Assembly (NCBI GenBank): GCA_021018995.1
Contig: CM037598.1
Location: 63,630,671 to 63,694,670 of the forward strand
Direction of reading: 5' to 3'
Length of the DNA stretch: 64,000 nucleotides
Source of the DNA: Chloranthus sessilifolius
Lineage: Eukaryota > Streptophyta > Magnoliopsida > Chloranthales > Chloranthaceae
A model generated the notes under the pieces. It was not told where the DNA came from and searched no databases. It saw only the letters and a list, made by a program, of their open reading frames with translations. The translations under genes were made by a program, and so were the position numbers. This document shows, piece after piece, positions 1 through 11,464 of this stretch; position 1 is the stretch's first letter; each line of letters starts with the position of its first letter.

Positions 1-1073
1 ACAAAGCCTCCCCTGCCTGATAGTATAGCAAGTACTGGCACAGTAGTCAATCGTTTCTTGAGTTCCTGAAAACTTTGCTCACACTGCTCTGTCCAATCAA
101 ATTTAGTATTCTTCTTCATAAGTTGTGTAAGAGGACCTAATATGTTGGAGAAGCCCTCCACAAACCTTCTGTAGTATCCTGCCAAACCGAGGAAACTAAG
201 AACCTCCATAACGGTCTTTGGTTATTCCTAATTCATCACTGACTCAATCTTTGCTGGGTCAACTGTAATACCGGTCTCAGAGATAGCATGGCCTATGAAA
301 CTGACCTGCTCAAGCCAAAACTCACACTTACTAAGTTTTGCATATAACTAATGGTCTCTGAGGGTTTGTAGAGCCACTCGCAGATGCTGCTCATGTTCTT
401 CTCGCGTCTTTGAATAGATGAGGATGTCATCTACAAAAGCTACTACAGACTTGTCCAAATGTGATTTGAATATTCGGTTCATCAAGTCCATAAATGATGC
501 GGGTGCATTTGTCAATCCAAATGGCATGACCAAGAACTCGTAGTGCCCATATCGGGTTTTGAACGCTATCTCCTGAATGTCTTCAGACGTAACTTTCAAC
601 TGATGGTAGCCTGACCTCAAGTCAATCTTCGAGAAGAACTTTGCTCCTTATAATTGATCAAACAGATCATCAATTCTTGGAAGTGGATAACGATTCTTAA
701 TTGTCAACTTATTTAGCTGGCGGTAATCAATGCAAAGCCGCATTAAACCGTCTTTCTTCTTTATAAATAGAATCGGTGCTCCCCAGGGTGACACACTCGG
801 TCTGATAAAGCACTTATGTAGCAGTTCCTAAAGCTGCTCCTTCAACTCTTTCAATTCTGTAGGTGCCATTCGATACAGAGATTTTGATACTGGTTCCGTA
901 CCCGACGCTAACTCAATCGCAAACTCAATCTCCCTGTTAGGTGGTAATCCAGGTAGATCTTTAGGAAAAACATCTAGATACTCACAAGCAATCGTAATAT
1001 CTGCGATATTTTTCTTCTCCTCCTTATGATCTTGTAAGTATGCAAGATAACCACAACACCCGTTCCTCATCAT
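1..1073 (-). pseudogene. E1 pol remnant: reverse transcriptase, N-terminal half
   Basis: Broken remnant of a Ty3/gypsy reverse transcriptase. Visible blocks, in element order: the protease-RT linker with DVFPKDLPGLPP (about 1000-960), the CIDYRQLN-type block (about 720-760), the block GYHQLK (about 600), [12 protein letters not shown] (about 490-540), and the catalytic box [10 protein letters not shown] (about 410-445), the YxDD-type motif with Phe in the first place. RNase H and integrase would lie left of the window. The order and spacing are those of plant chromovirus pol. It is the catalytic core of a retroelement and has no host role. Confidence 0.85.
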
Positions 1074-1082
1074 ACGGTCTTC

Positions 1083-1480
1083 TCAAATGGCAGAGATAAA
1101 TGGTGTCACACAAGATTTGACTCCGCAAAATCGAAAAGATTTTCTCTTCGGTAGGCGGAATGTCACAATCTTTCGAAGACAATCCACACTCGCATGGTAA
1201 GTAGATAACCAATCCATCCCTAGTATCATGTAGAACCCTTCCATGCTTAAAATGATCAAATCAGCTACTGTCTCGTGGTCTTCGATCATCACAATCACTG
1301 ATTGACACATGGTATTGGTGCTCACTGAGTTACCAGTAGGAATTGACACTACCAAGATGAAATCAAGGGCCTTGGGAATGATGCCCAACTTCTCAGCGAA
1401 CAACGGAGTGATAAAAAATATGTAGACCCGGGGTCTATCAACACTCGCGCTTCGATTTTGCTTACATCACTCCCCCGATG
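1083..1480 (-). pseudogene. E1 retropepsin-like protease region
   Basis: Between gag and RT on the minus strand, with the plant gypsy protease C-terminal signature ILGMDWLSTYHA followed by a VDC-type segment. In this family that sequence directly follows the aspartic protease fold and leads into the RT linker. Position and signature support the call. The segment is part of a broken polyprotein, and I did not place the catalytic Asp with confidence. Confidence 0.7.
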
Positions 1481-1615
1481 CATAAAAAGGGTACCTTAGT
1501 TTAGACAAGCGTTTCAATTAAAATTTTCTAAGCATGTGTGTTCATCCATAACTTATTAACAAAATTTATTATATACCAAGCAATTATATATAAACAAATA
1601 GAATAAGAAGACATC

Positions 1616-2931
1616 TCAACTTTTAATAATACCTTCGATCACGTCGTTCGATGTTCCGGCTTCCTGAGCCGTCACGGCATAAACTCGACCTTGAATAGTA
1701 GGTCGAGTCGATTTCTGAGTAGAAGCTGAACCAGTTCTTCCCTTGTCCTCCTGAGGACAATCCTTAACCATGTGTCTGATTGCGCCACACCGAAAACACG
1801 CTCTAGTGTTCCTCCTGCAATCCTCGGTCTTGTGTGGTTTCCCACACCTTAGGCACGTAGTGACCGAAACAAAAGATGGTGCATGAGAGGATCCCTGTGC
1901 CACTGAAGCTCCACTAGCCATATAACCCGCTGGTCGTACGGATTGGTCAGGTGATAATGCTGCCGATCTCTGATAAGGGGTCGGTCCAGAAGAAAATGTT
2001 GGTCTAGAAAATGCAGGTTGAATAAGGTTCACTGGCGGCTTTGTAAACTTGGCCCTCTTATTCTCATAAGTACCTGACTGCCCTTGTACAACCACATCCT
2101 TGTTAATTGGCCGCTTCTCAAGAACCGCTTTTGAATTTCTTCCTCAGCTATGAGGGCCTTTGACAGTACTCCTCCATATGTTTCCATTTCTCACATAGCC
2201 ACGCTCTCCATTATACTCGGCCTAAGACCCAGCTGAAATTTTCTGGCCTTCATCATATCGGTGGCCACATGCTGAGATGCAAACCTCGAAAGTCGCATGA
2301 ACTAATCTCCATACTCACGCACTGACATTGTCCCTTGCTTTAGCTTGATGAACTGAACTTCTATCTGATGCCTAACAATCTTGGGAAAGTACTGATCATT
2401 GAACGCCTCGATAAACTCAACCCATGTCCAAGGAGTATTGGGAAACTCCTGCTCCCTGTGTCTAGCCACAGACTTCCACCATGGTCCAACCTGTCCGTTA
2501 AGTTTGAAGGTTGCCCATCTAACCTTCTCGACATCGGTGCACTGAAGCACGTCGACGATCTTTTCCATCTCATCCAACCAACCTTCGGCTTCCATCGGGT
2601 CAGTCTGTCCAGAAAAATTTGGGGGTCTCATCCTCCTGAATTTGGTAAATCCTGATGATTGTTGTTGTTGTCCAGTAGAAATCAGCTCCGCTTGCTGGGC
2701 GATTGCAACAGTCTGCTCAGCCATAGATTCGGTCTGCTGAGCAATGTTGGTGGCCAGTTTTTCCAACACTTGTTCCATTCTTTCACCCTGACCTCTATCA
2801 ACTTCGGCTCCTATAGGGACTGCATTAGAACCGGTTGTGAAGGCAACTCCCCTCGATGTACCGACACCTTCAGGAATGTCCTCTAAAGGCACCGTCCTAC
2901 CTCTACCTCTGCCTCTAAATCTTGGGGCCAT
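1616..2931 (-). pseudogene. E1 gag remnant with CCHC zinc knuckles
   Basis: The Gag start is MAPRFRGRGRGR at 2931, followed by a Gln-rich low-complexity stretch and then the Retrotrans_gag core (PPNFSGQTDP, WATFKLNGQVGPWW, FNDQYFPKIVRHQ, about residues 100-205). The C-terminal half (1616-2095) holds a Cys/His pair of knuckles, CLRCGKPHKTEDC and CFRCGAIRHMVKDC, which bind nucleic acid in active relatives. The arrangement is normal for chromovirus Gag. The remnant is interrupted. The start is chosen at the Met lying about 155 bases inside the primer site, as in related elements. Confidence 0.85.
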
Positions 2932-3086
2932 ATTGATCTATCATTGTGAACACCACAACATCAGTCAACATTGATTGTAAAGACAATCACACACAGTACT
3001 AGTGGTTCTGGACCTAACGACATAACTCTGATGCGAACTGTACTGGGTCACGGTTGGGTTCTCACGGGTCCTTAGAGAATCTAAAA

Positions 3087-3103
3087 CCATAGCTCTGATA
3101 CCA
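3087..3103 (-). other. E1 primer binding site (tRNA-iMet type)
   Basis: On the minus strand the sequence TGGTATCAGAGCTATGG begins two bases after the LTR end. This is the initiator-Met-tRNA complement used by many plant gypsy and copia elements. It fixes the inner LTR boundary and shows that 3106-5502 is the 5' LTR. Confidence 0.92.
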
Positions 3104-3105
3104 AC

Positions 3106-5502
3106 TGTGACGACCCGACTTTTCCAATCCCTCAGGAATAGGAAAGGCCGGTTCGCCAACCTATCGAATAAACGATAAGCCGGACAAACAGGGCACATAT
3201 CAGAGTAAAGCGCAATAAATATCCATAGCTAAAATAAATACGGAAGCAATAAAAAGTAAAGAACCACCGATGATGGCCGACCATCATCGAAACATGGTTC
3301 AAAACAAAAATCAAAATCAAGTATAAAACTATGATATCCAACTAAAATGGGCCCACAAATTCAAGTATAACTCTCACCACAAGTAAGAAAATCAGTAAGT
3401 TCTATACTGGGAAAAACTCCTCAGGAGGAACCTCAAGCTCTTCCTCAGGTACGTAGTCAGGATCAGTCTCACAACTCTGAACAGCCACGTCAGTACCTGG
3501 ACCTGTGACGTATAGTCGGAGTGAGCTAACCAACAAAGCTCAATAGAAGAAAGACATCTACGGCATTTTACTTTAACTAACATGGTTTCAAAATAAATAC
3601 CGGAATATAGCTTGTCAAACATATAAGCAGATAATAAACAGAATTTAGGTGCGGAAATCATATGTAAGATTTATTTCTAAATGTGTGAAAACAGTTTCAA
3701 GAATGATCTGATGTTTGGTGTCTTAGTTTCTCTAACTTCTATATGCAAAGTTCAGTAATTCATGACTTAATCCTCAACTTAAATACCTCCCGAGTAAACT
3801 ATATCTCGAGAGCAGGAATATAGCCGATGGGAACCCCTACCTACCATTGTCATTCATGAACCCTTTTTCAGGATGCAACAAGCCCCTGCGTAATGAGGGA
3901 AACTTGTGCCAGGATGTTGTTCAAAAATTTTTGAGGGGTCATTCAGGTCAATCATAAAACAAATGCAGATACTAATATAAATGAGATGCAAGTCTCTTAT
4001 ACATAGTTCAGGTTCTTGATTTTAGATTTTCAGAGCTTAAGCAGATTCAGGTTTTAGGATTCAGGTAGATTTAGATTTTCAGTCATTCATATCAATTTCA
4101 GTTTACAGATGTGATTTCAATGGCATGTGCAAGTTCAAAGATTTTAATTCAAAATATCCATGCGAATTAAAATAAAATACTGTAAAGATGAGATTCTCCT
4201 ACCAAAACTCGGAGTTACGCGAAGTCAAGCAAAGTTCTATTGATGGCCTCTCACCCTCAATCTACATCACAATATACGTTCATGCATTAAGATTAACTCT
4301 AATCACTAATAATATAGACCTATTAAAGTGTTTCCTCAAAAACAAGTCAAAACAGGCAAGTTGTGCCAATCCTAGAATTTGACGTAACCTTCTCATATAT
4401 TTTTTACTATCAAGACGATTGCTTCACGAGTTGGTCAAAATAGGAAAGTTGTAGATTTTTCTGTTAGCTTTCCAAGGCAAAATGAATCGTCTCAATCGGA
4501 GTTCGGGATAAAACATTTTGACTAAAATACTAAGATAGTATCGGAGTTCAGCGATACCTCGCTCGAGCGATGATAATAGCTCGCTCGAGCGAGATCCTTC
4601 AGAAATTTCTCACTCGAGCGATGACTTAAGCTTGCTCGAGTGAGGGTAGGGAACACCTATTCGAGTATAAGACTATTAAAGTCAAACTTTTGGTGTATCC
4701 TTGCTCGAGTGATGATAATAGCTCGCTCGAGCGACCTACAGCGACGCGATTTCGCTCGTTTTCACCAGAATCGAAACCCATACATCCCAAAGCAAAACCC
4801 ATGGCTAATCTAATGATTTTAATCAATAAATTTAATTAAAACATACCTTTAGTCTAAGGATTCCTTGATTAGAAACAAGTCACGCGAACGGAGCTTCGGA
4901 ACGAAACCGGCGGGTTTCCTCGACGATTCGCGCTGCGATCGATCCCACGAGTTCACAGAGACAACTCCAACATGTCCCCAATGATCTCAACCTCTCCCAA
5001 ATGCCAACTACGAATCCAAGGTTGATTCAAGTTCTTTCTAAGGTTTAAGGGCGTTCAATAAAGAGGGTTCTAGAGGAGGAGGTTTTCTAAACCGATCTCT
5101 TACGATGATTAAAGAAGAGAGAAGACGGAGTTTCGCACGCTTGGGTAACTATCAAACGGCTACAGTTCTTCACGGCACTCACGTCTCTTCCTCTCTTAAC
5201 AAAACCTAGTATAATACGGGAATGCAATTCCTTCTTATAATAGGATTGCTCGCAAAGTTAAGCACACACACACCTCTTGTGTGTTATATACACTTCTAAT
5301 TTTAAAACTCAAGCCCGGTGTTGAGTGGCCACACCGACGTCGGTGGACAACTTTCGCACGAGGGTCCAAATAGGCTCTAAATCCAAATCTGTCTGCACAA
5401 TCACATCTAGATAAAAATCCAAAACAAATGGTGACGTCGGTCACCGAGTCGAATACACACACGGGGTCAGTCTAACTCGGGTTCAAAATACGGGTCTTTA
5501 CA
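3106..5502 (-). repeat. E1 5' LTR (2397 bp)
   Basis: Minus-strand LTR beginning TGTAAAGACCCG (5502) and ending CGGGTCGTCACA (3106). The ends are bounded by TG/CA, and the PBS follows. A cluster of palindromic motifs lies at 4556-4750. The segment 3400-3900 resembles 62560-62940 of E9, including the GTGAGCTA-type and 'gacttaa...aacttaaat' blocks, so E1 and E9 belong to related families. No gene of its own. The 3' LTR is outside the window, so no age can be given. Confidence 0.88.
4556..4750 (-). promoter_or_regulatory. E1 palindromic motif cluster (CTCGCTCGAGCGA)
   Basis: Six or more imperfect copies of a CTCGAG-centred palindrome (CTCGCTCGAGCGA and variants with ACTCGAGCGA or GCTCGAGTGA), several followed by the same TGATAATAG spacer. 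The cluster sits about 1.45 kb from the 3106 end of the LTR. It corresponds in position to the TTCGAA cluster of E9. Role unknown; probably a U3 cis-element. Confidence 0.7.
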
Positions 5503-5759
5503 GATATCATATATTTCATCTACTATGATTGTATATGATAAGTTTTATTGACTCGCTTTTCTATCGACACGTCCCATGGATACATTCTTATTCTTGAAGT
5601 TCTTTAATATGCACTGAGAGGGTAGTTGTTCTATGGGATTGTCAAGATGAACCGATGATTGTCTCCTTTCCTACAGAAATATAGGAAAAATAAATGAAAT
5701 GATTGATATTCAATAATGATATGAGGTAAATTATAAATTTTGATTGGACAAATAAATTT

Positions 5760-6970
5760 TTACCTGATAAAAAGAACTCAATTGATCACTTGAATGAATC
5801 ATATGTGATCCATGAGAACTATCATATCTTGGAAATGCATTGAATTTCACCTCAAGCACCTTACATGCCTTAGAATCCTCATCAAGTCGTCGCATAATTG
5901 CTTCATAGTTCGACTCCACACTTTCACGTGCTCTCTTCTCTCGTGAAGCTATTTCCCTAGAAGGAGCTGATGAGAAAAAAGTTGTCTTCGATATACTTCT
6001 ACCCATACCTCGTACATAACCTCTTCTATCATGACCAAAAACCTAGGATACAATTTTATTTATAATTATAATATTGATTTAAAGCGTAATAATTCCATCA
6101 TCTAATTTGAGAGGAAGGTATTTACATGTGCAACAGGGTCATCATCTAAAATTGCTTCTCCTTCAACCGGATTATCTTCAATCATTTTCTTAATTTCATC
6201 CTATAAAAAATAAATAGTGATAAAATATTATAATGATAAAGTCTCACACTCCTGTGTAATTATTGAAGTTTATGAAATTAACTATAACATATAGGAGCAC
6301 ACCAATTTTTCAATCATAAATTGTGAAGGGCATGTCCCGTCTTTCTTGGTATGTGTGGCTATAAATAGTTCTATCCTGGTAACTATACCATTAAGATTTT
6401 ACATTTTTTGTACAATTCAATGATCATAAGTAAACATTATTTCTTTAGAAAATTATACTAAAGTAATATTTTAGTGATATCCCCGTCGACCAGTGGTTTG
6501 TGGGTTTATCATCTTTTCTCTAGAACTTCTCCCATTTTCTCGATGTGCGGCATATTCTTTGGTAGAGCATATGTGAATAAATGTCTTCCAATATTCCAAC
6601 TTCACACATTTTGGTGGATGTTTTTTCCGCTCTACATCCATCTCATATTCATCATATTTTTTTTGGAAGCTCATGCTTCCATTGCTTCCAACATCCGTTA
6701 GCTTTCGATAATACTATAGCTTTGTGTTGAATTTCAATATCATATTCATCCTGTAATAATATAAAGGTAAGTTAAAATCATGGAGGAAATCAGCCCGAAA
6801 ATAGTATAAGTAAATGATATATGTACTCACCAAGATAGTGTTCCATATCTTATCATTCACATTTTTTGGCACATCATGCCATGTCATGTATGTAGGTGGA
6901 CAATGTGTCCTTACCACCTGACCTATTAACGTCGACAAACTTGATGAATATGTTCCAATTGGCTGCCCAT
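5760..6970 (-). pseudogene. Transposase_24-type (Ptta/En-Spm) protein, several exons
   Basis: Second gene of the CACTA element. Recognisable exons, in order: about 6970-6835 (KFNEHGQPIGTYSSSLSTLIGQVVR, PPTYMTWHDVP, KIWNTIL then a GT donor); about 6720-6475 (KYDEYEMDVERKKHPP, YWKTF, AAHRENGRSSREK); about 6385-6305 (ELFIATHTKKDGTCPSQFMIEKL then GT); about 6200-6125 (an acidic stretch, IEDNPVEGEAILDDDP); about 6045-5765 (VFGHDRRGYVRGMGRS followed by a coiled-coil-like Glu/Arg-rich tail). These blocks and their order fit PF03004-type CACTA accessory proteins. I cannot tell from this copy whether it is still expressed; with TNP2 broken it is probably inactive. Confidence 0.72.
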
Positions 6971-7404
6971 GTTCATTAAACTTAACTTGCTTCCGTATGC
7001 CTAGACAAAATTTATGTTATTAGCAATACATCTAAATAGCGATTATTAAAAAAAGAATAGATTAAAAAAAAAATGATTGAACAAACCTTTCTCAGCAGTC
7101 TCACTTTGTCCTAAACCACTTGATTGAGGTTCATATGTTTCCATGCGCAATTCTGTACTAAAAATAAGTAAATAGTATTTGCCATAACCATGTAATGTAT
7201 TAAGACATGTCAAAATCATGTTCATTAGTAAAAATAGAGTACATCTTCCAATGGTAATTACAAAAGCATGTAGAGAGAACATAGAGTGGATCACATGAGT
7301 TTTTCAAAGGCATGAAGAGGGAACAAAATTGTAACAAAAAAGAGAATTGTGTTTTAGTATTCATCATCTTCCAATGGTAATTACAAAAAAAATGAGAAAT
7401 GTAT

Positions 7405-9172
7405 TTTAGTACTCATCATCTTCCACAACATCAGCGACCAATGGTAATGCTAAAGTATCTGCATTAGTTCTTGCCTCAAATACTAATGGATCTTCATAAG
7501 CATCTACATCCTGAGTCTATCTCTTTGGAGCATCTAAGACCACATACCAATCAGCTCTAGTTTGATCTTTGCAATAGAAGACTTGGGTGGCTTGGGAGGC
7601 AAGAATAAATGGCTCGTCATCTTCATATGAACTCCTCATAAGCCTCCCAAGATTAACAAAAATTAAGCCTGTTTCTAGATCAACAACACATCCATTCGTT
7701 TTATCTTCTATACGTACCCAATCACAATAAAAGACTGTTTCTTTAAAGTTACCATAATTCAGTTCAAGTATTTATTTAAGGATGCCATAATAAGTGACTT
7801 ATTCTTTCACAAGGTTCTTATCTTTGACACTAGCCCTAAAATTAGTTAAAGCCTTCATGGAGACTCCACTATTCTGCATGCTTGTACTCATTTCTAACTC
7901 CGTCGTACAAAAAAGATATCCATTAACCACGTAAGAATTATACGATATGGCTTTGAAGTCTGGACCATCAACAAGACTCTTCATGGTAGAAGACTTTTCT
8001 TTTTCTAATTGTTGTCTTAACCAAGGAATGTAGTTGCCCCTCAGATGTTTATCACATGACTTGTGGCCTTGGAGGTTAGATTGGTACTTCCTATAAATGT
8101 TAAGTGTTAATTAGATAAAGTATTTCAATATTAATTGAGAAAAAATAATGACAATATTTAAAAATATTACTTACATCTCCCATTCAACATTTTCTGGAGA
8201 ATGTGTGAGAATCCATTTACACGCTTGTTGGTATTGCAAGTTTTGAAGGTAAAAGACTTTTCCTCTTTTATCGAGAGGGTAACCACGTGTAACATCATAA
8301 TCCATGAATATTGTATCTCCCCGCTTATGCCCTCTTTCATTATCGTTTGGCATATACTCCATACAATACCTCATGCATTCTTCCATTAGATATTGCTTTG
8401 TAATAGACCCGTCTAGATAAGTCTGATTTTTTACATAATGCTTGTAAGTCTTCATCATCCTACACAATTTTCTTTAATTAGATATCAATAATACTAGTAA
8501 AAAGAAATACTTTAATAGTCCAATTATGAAGGTTTACCTTTTGAATAGTTACATCCATCGATATTGAACAGGACCACATGTTAGCACCACATCCGCCAAG
8601 TGAACAACAAGGTGTATCATAGAAACAAAAAATGAAGGCGGGAAGTACTTTTCAAACATGCACAGTGCTACGACAATGCATCTCCTCATGTTTATAAGCT
8701 CAACTCGATCTATAACTTTGGAACATAGGGCATTAAAAAATATTGACATTTGTCGGATAGCTGCTCTCAATGACTTTTCTTTCTTGAATGCATGCATCAA
8801 CAACACGGGTAGTAGTTGTTGCATGAGGATGTGATAGTTATATGATTTCATGCCTTTCAGTTGAAAATTCTCCAAACTTACGTTATACTTCCAATTTGCA
8901 CTATATCCAATGGGAACTTTCAAATAATACAATGTTTCACAAATTAGTTTTCTTTTATCTCGAGATATGACAAATGGAGCTTTAGGGCAATACACCTTGT
9001 CATTTTTCTATACAATCCACAAATTTTTCTTTATCTTCATATCTTTAAGATCATATCGGGCCTCAATTCCATCCTTACTTTTACCTTTTGTATCCATAAT
9101 CGTTGTAATTAAATTTTCCGTAACATTCTTTTCCACGTGCATTACATCCAAATTATGACGAACGGGAAGATC
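7405..9172 (-). pseudogene. TNP2-like CACTA transposase, C-terminal portion (DUF4218 and DUF4216)
   Basis: Exons on the minus strand. 9172-9000 has DLPVRHNLDVMHVEKNV, the TNP2 domain end (usual NLDVMHIEKNV). 8995-8545 is the DUF4218 domain (LKGMKSYNYHILMQ, LPVLL, CSKVIDRVEL, PPSFFVSMIHLVVHLA, GPVQYRWM). 8460-8174 has MMKTYKHYVKNQ, GSITKQYLMEECMRYC. 8095-7410 is the DUF4216 region (YNSYVVNGYLF, QNSGVS, VFYCDWV, VDLETGLIFVNLGRL, FYCKDQTRADWYVVLDAP). The N-terminal TNP2 catalytic part is missing; it would lie right of 9172, where E2 now begins. In-frame stops (for example near 9010 and near 7800-7760) show a pseudogene. Confidence 0.85.
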
Positions 9173-9261
9173 CTATATTTATAAAGTAAAAAATTAGTAT
9201 TCAAACAAAGTTTATTGGAGATCACATAATAAAATAAAAGAAATTTTTTTTATTAGCTGCT

Positions 9262-10088
9262 AGAAAGGCATACTTTAAAGATTTTGGGAGCTGCTTTAGC
9301 TCCACATCTAGGGGACTGATGAGTGAAGGCAATAGGGGTGCCTTAGAAGGTGGAGGAAGAGATAACAAAGCTGTTTTCCCTGGGTGATGCTTTGCTGGTC
9401 CATTTTAGAATTTACAGTTTGCACTTGCTCAAGCTTAGATGTGGAGACTTTCTCATCCACAGTTTCATTCCAAACTTCATCAAAAACATCAAACAAATCA
9501 TTACTATGTAGCAGTTGGGGCAGAGTTTCTTCTACCAACTTATCTAACAACTCAATGAAAAAATAATCCTTATTATCGAAATGGGGCTGATGAGCTGTAT
9601 TGTAAACATTCAATTTAACTTTCATATTATCAAAAGTTACTTCTATGACCCCTGATCTGCATTGTATGCATGCATTAGCAGTGGTCAAAAATGGCCTGCC
9701 CAAAATCACAAGGATGGAAGTAGCACACTTGCTTGGTGTAAAGATCTTTTAAAAACTTGGCATAAGCCGGCACTTGCTTGATTGCATCAAGTAAAGGCAA
9801 GTTGATCTTTACTTGCTTAAAGGTTTCCACCATTTCCTCTACTTTGACAGTCCCTTCATTAAAAGGAGAAGCTACTTTTAAAGTATTGGGAAATGGCAAA
9901 TAGGGAGCTGGCCTCTCATTTGCAGCCTTAACCAACTCATCTATTTTTTCTTTGCTTTTATTTTCAATTTTTTTTTTTTCAATTTTCTGTTAGGGAGTAT
10001 TAACATCCCCCTTAATCAAAATGGGCTGCTCCTACTGTACATTCTTTGGAACTGCTTCATTTTCTTTCTCTGAATTTTTCAAAGGCCC
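9262..10088 (-). pseudogene. E2 gag C-terminus and protease remnant
   Basis: In element order: PAPYLPFPNTL and ETFKQVKINLPLLDAIKQVP (end of Athila/Tat Gag), then a protease end signature ILGRPFLTTANACIQC, then an acidic spacer, and at the left edge VELKQLPKSLKYAFL, the usual junction into RT. Each block has a close counterpart in E8 (45600-44995). The remnant is interrupted in several places. No function remains. Confidence 0.8.
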
Positions 10089-10093
10089 ACAGC
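10089..10093. repeat. E4 target site duplication, left copy
   Basis: The five bases ACAGC directly precede the E4 5' LTR and recur directly after the 3' LTR at 16979-16983. This marks a standard LTR-retrotransposon integration into the E2 gag region. Confidence 0.9.
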
Positions 10094-10374
10094 TGTTGAG
10101 AACGGGAAAATACCATTTTTCACCCCTTAATCTGGGATTTGATAGACCCTTGAGAGAACTAAATAAGTGTTTTAAGTGCCTATGTTGAAGCTAACAATAA
10201 AGACAGGCTTAACCATAAAACCAGCTTAAAAGTGCCAAAAAGATGACAATCCATGTCAGTCCAAAGAAAGGAAGTGAAGAAACAACCTCATCAGCTGTTG
10301 AAAGGTCTAAAGTAAAGAGGCAAAGACCTGTAGGCGAAGCAGGGAACAATTCAAACAGAGAAATGCACTACAGA

Positions 10375-10640
10375 GTTCTTTTTGCAAAGAACCTGCACTT
10401 TTCGTAAAGAACCTTGAACTCTGCGAAAAGGACTAAAACTCCAGGCATAGCTTTCGAAGAGCATCTGAACTCCTCGAAGAGAAGAATGAACTTTGCGAAA
10501 AGGTCCCCAAGCTTTGCGAATAGATCTCCAGAAGTCACAGTTCTTTGCGAAAAGGTCTCCAATCTGTGCGAAAAGAGCTTCAGAAGTCACAGCACTTTGC
10601 GAAAAGACCCTTAAGCTCTGCGAAAAGGTATTCTGGAGAT
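10375..10640 (+). promoter_or_regulatory. E4 5' LTR quasi-palindrome cluster (CTTTGCGAAAAGG)
   Basis: About eleven sites built on TTTGCGAAAAG, or its reverse CTTTTCGCAAAG, with two CTTCGAAGAG-type variants, spaced about 20-30 bp. They lie 350-600 bp upstream of the TATA box, so in U3. The same cluster is at 15347-15630 in the 3' LTR, where it has gained one 20-21 bp unit, and in both LTRs of E8. Confidence 0.75.
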
Positions 10641-10848
10641 TCGCCGCTTTAACAAGGGCAATTCAGTAATCTGTTGTACGCGTCCCAATGTGTTTTAAAA
10701 CCCAGGGACATTTTAGAATATTCTGAGCATGAACCAAAGGCATATTCCACCCCATGTGAACACCCAAAGATGAAATTACTTGGCGGGAACTTCTAGAAGC
10801 TCAAACAGATTTTTGAATTACATAACAGAATTGATGCCTCTATTTCCT

Positions 10849-10990
10849 GATTGGCTGAACCAGATCAAGCATTTCTGATTGGCCAGAACAAATCTGGATC
10901 CTGGTGCTCGACTCCTATTGGTTGATACAGATCTATCCAATTCTGATTGGTTGATACACATCTGAGCTGGCTTAGGGAAAACTATAAATA
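10849..10990 (+). promoter_or_regulatory. E4 LTR core promoter: ATTGG (inverted CCAAT) array and TATA box
   Basis: Four ATTGG boxes (about 10852, 10879, 10916, 10943) precede TATAAATAG at 10983. The four-fold box array just upstream of TATA is repeated in the 3' LTR (15840-15983) and, in CCAAT orientation, in E8 LTRs (35909-36050). This fits an NF-Y-type CCAAT promoter, inferred from the boxes alone. Confidence 0.75.
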
Positions 10991-11425
10991 GACGAACCAT
11001 TTGCCCAATTTGGGTATCCAGATTTTGAGTTTCATTTCTAACCCCCCCATTTCCCAGCCAGACAACTTGTCTGTAATCCCTGTAATAGCTTCACTTTGAC
11101 TAGCAATTGAGAGCTGTGAGATATTTCTGTAATTCAAAAGGGAGTTGTATTCAAGACTGCAAATCTGAGAGCTGTTTAAGCTGCGCTCTGTAATTGTAAT
11201 GTTGGATTTTAAAAGGTTGTTGTAAACTATGCATTCTCCATTGGACTCATGTCAAGGGTTCCCTCTGATCTCCTCAGTACATTAGACTCCTTTAGATTCA
11301 TTGTTTTGCATGCAATTTCCCTTGATTCATTAATCCTGTGAGAATTAGTGTTGGTAACCTAATCTCTCACGGCATTTGTAGTGATGCTTCTTGTTCTAAA
11401 CTAAGGCTTTGGATTAAAGACTGTT

Positions 11426-11464
11426 GGATGATTTGTGGCCATTAAAGTGGACAGACCATAGCCA
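11426..11464 (+). other. Conserved LTR hairpin, E4 5' LTR copy
   Basis: Stem arms ATGATTTGT and ACAGACCAT around a CCATTAAAGTGG centre (8 of 9 pairs). It lies downstream of the TATA box, hence in the transcript leader. It belongs to the hairpin family described in the findings; the 3' LTR copy is at 16418-16456 (9 of 9 pairs). Confidence 0.65.

Larger units (their letters stand above)
1..5502 (-). mobile_element. E1: Ty3/gypsy chromovirus (Tekay/Del type), 5' part
   Basis: Minus-strand LTR retrotransposon cut by the left window edge. In element order it shows a 5' LTR (3106-5502), a tRNA-iMet-type primer site, gag, protease and the start of reverse transcriptase. The Gag N-terminus (Arg/Gly-rich start), the two CCHC knuckles and the RT sequence are typical of plant chromoviruses of the Tekay/Del group; the chromodomain end would lie outside the window. 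The coding part is broken in several places, so this is a fossil. It abuts CACTA sequence at 5503 and was probably inserted into that element. The lineage call rests on remembered family resemblance. Confidence 0.85.
5503..9255 (-). mobile_element. CACTA (En/Spm-like) DNA transposon, internal part
   Basis: Minus-strand CACTA element with two gene remnants in the usual order: TNP2-type transposase (upstream, 7405-9172), then a Transposase_24-type gene (about 5760-6970). Neither terminal inverted repeat is visible. The left side is interrupted by E1 at 5502/5503, and the right side ends at the E2 junction near 9255. Introns with good GT/AG borders are still visible in both genes. The stretch 6970-7400 between them is AT-rich, and I see no further coding sequence in it. 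Confidence 0.85.

Noticed and set aside
10414-10614. Lys/Ser/Arg-rich 66-codon frames at 10.4 and 15.4 kb and mirrored frames at 36.4 and 48.9 kb
   Set aside because: They are translations of the CTTTGCGAAAAGG motif cluster inside LTRs; periodic residues come from the repeated DNA motif.
10375-10640. Regularly spaced short repeats resembling a CRISPR array
   Set aside because: Units are degenerate, occur in both orientations, have uneven spacing and lie in plant LTRs.
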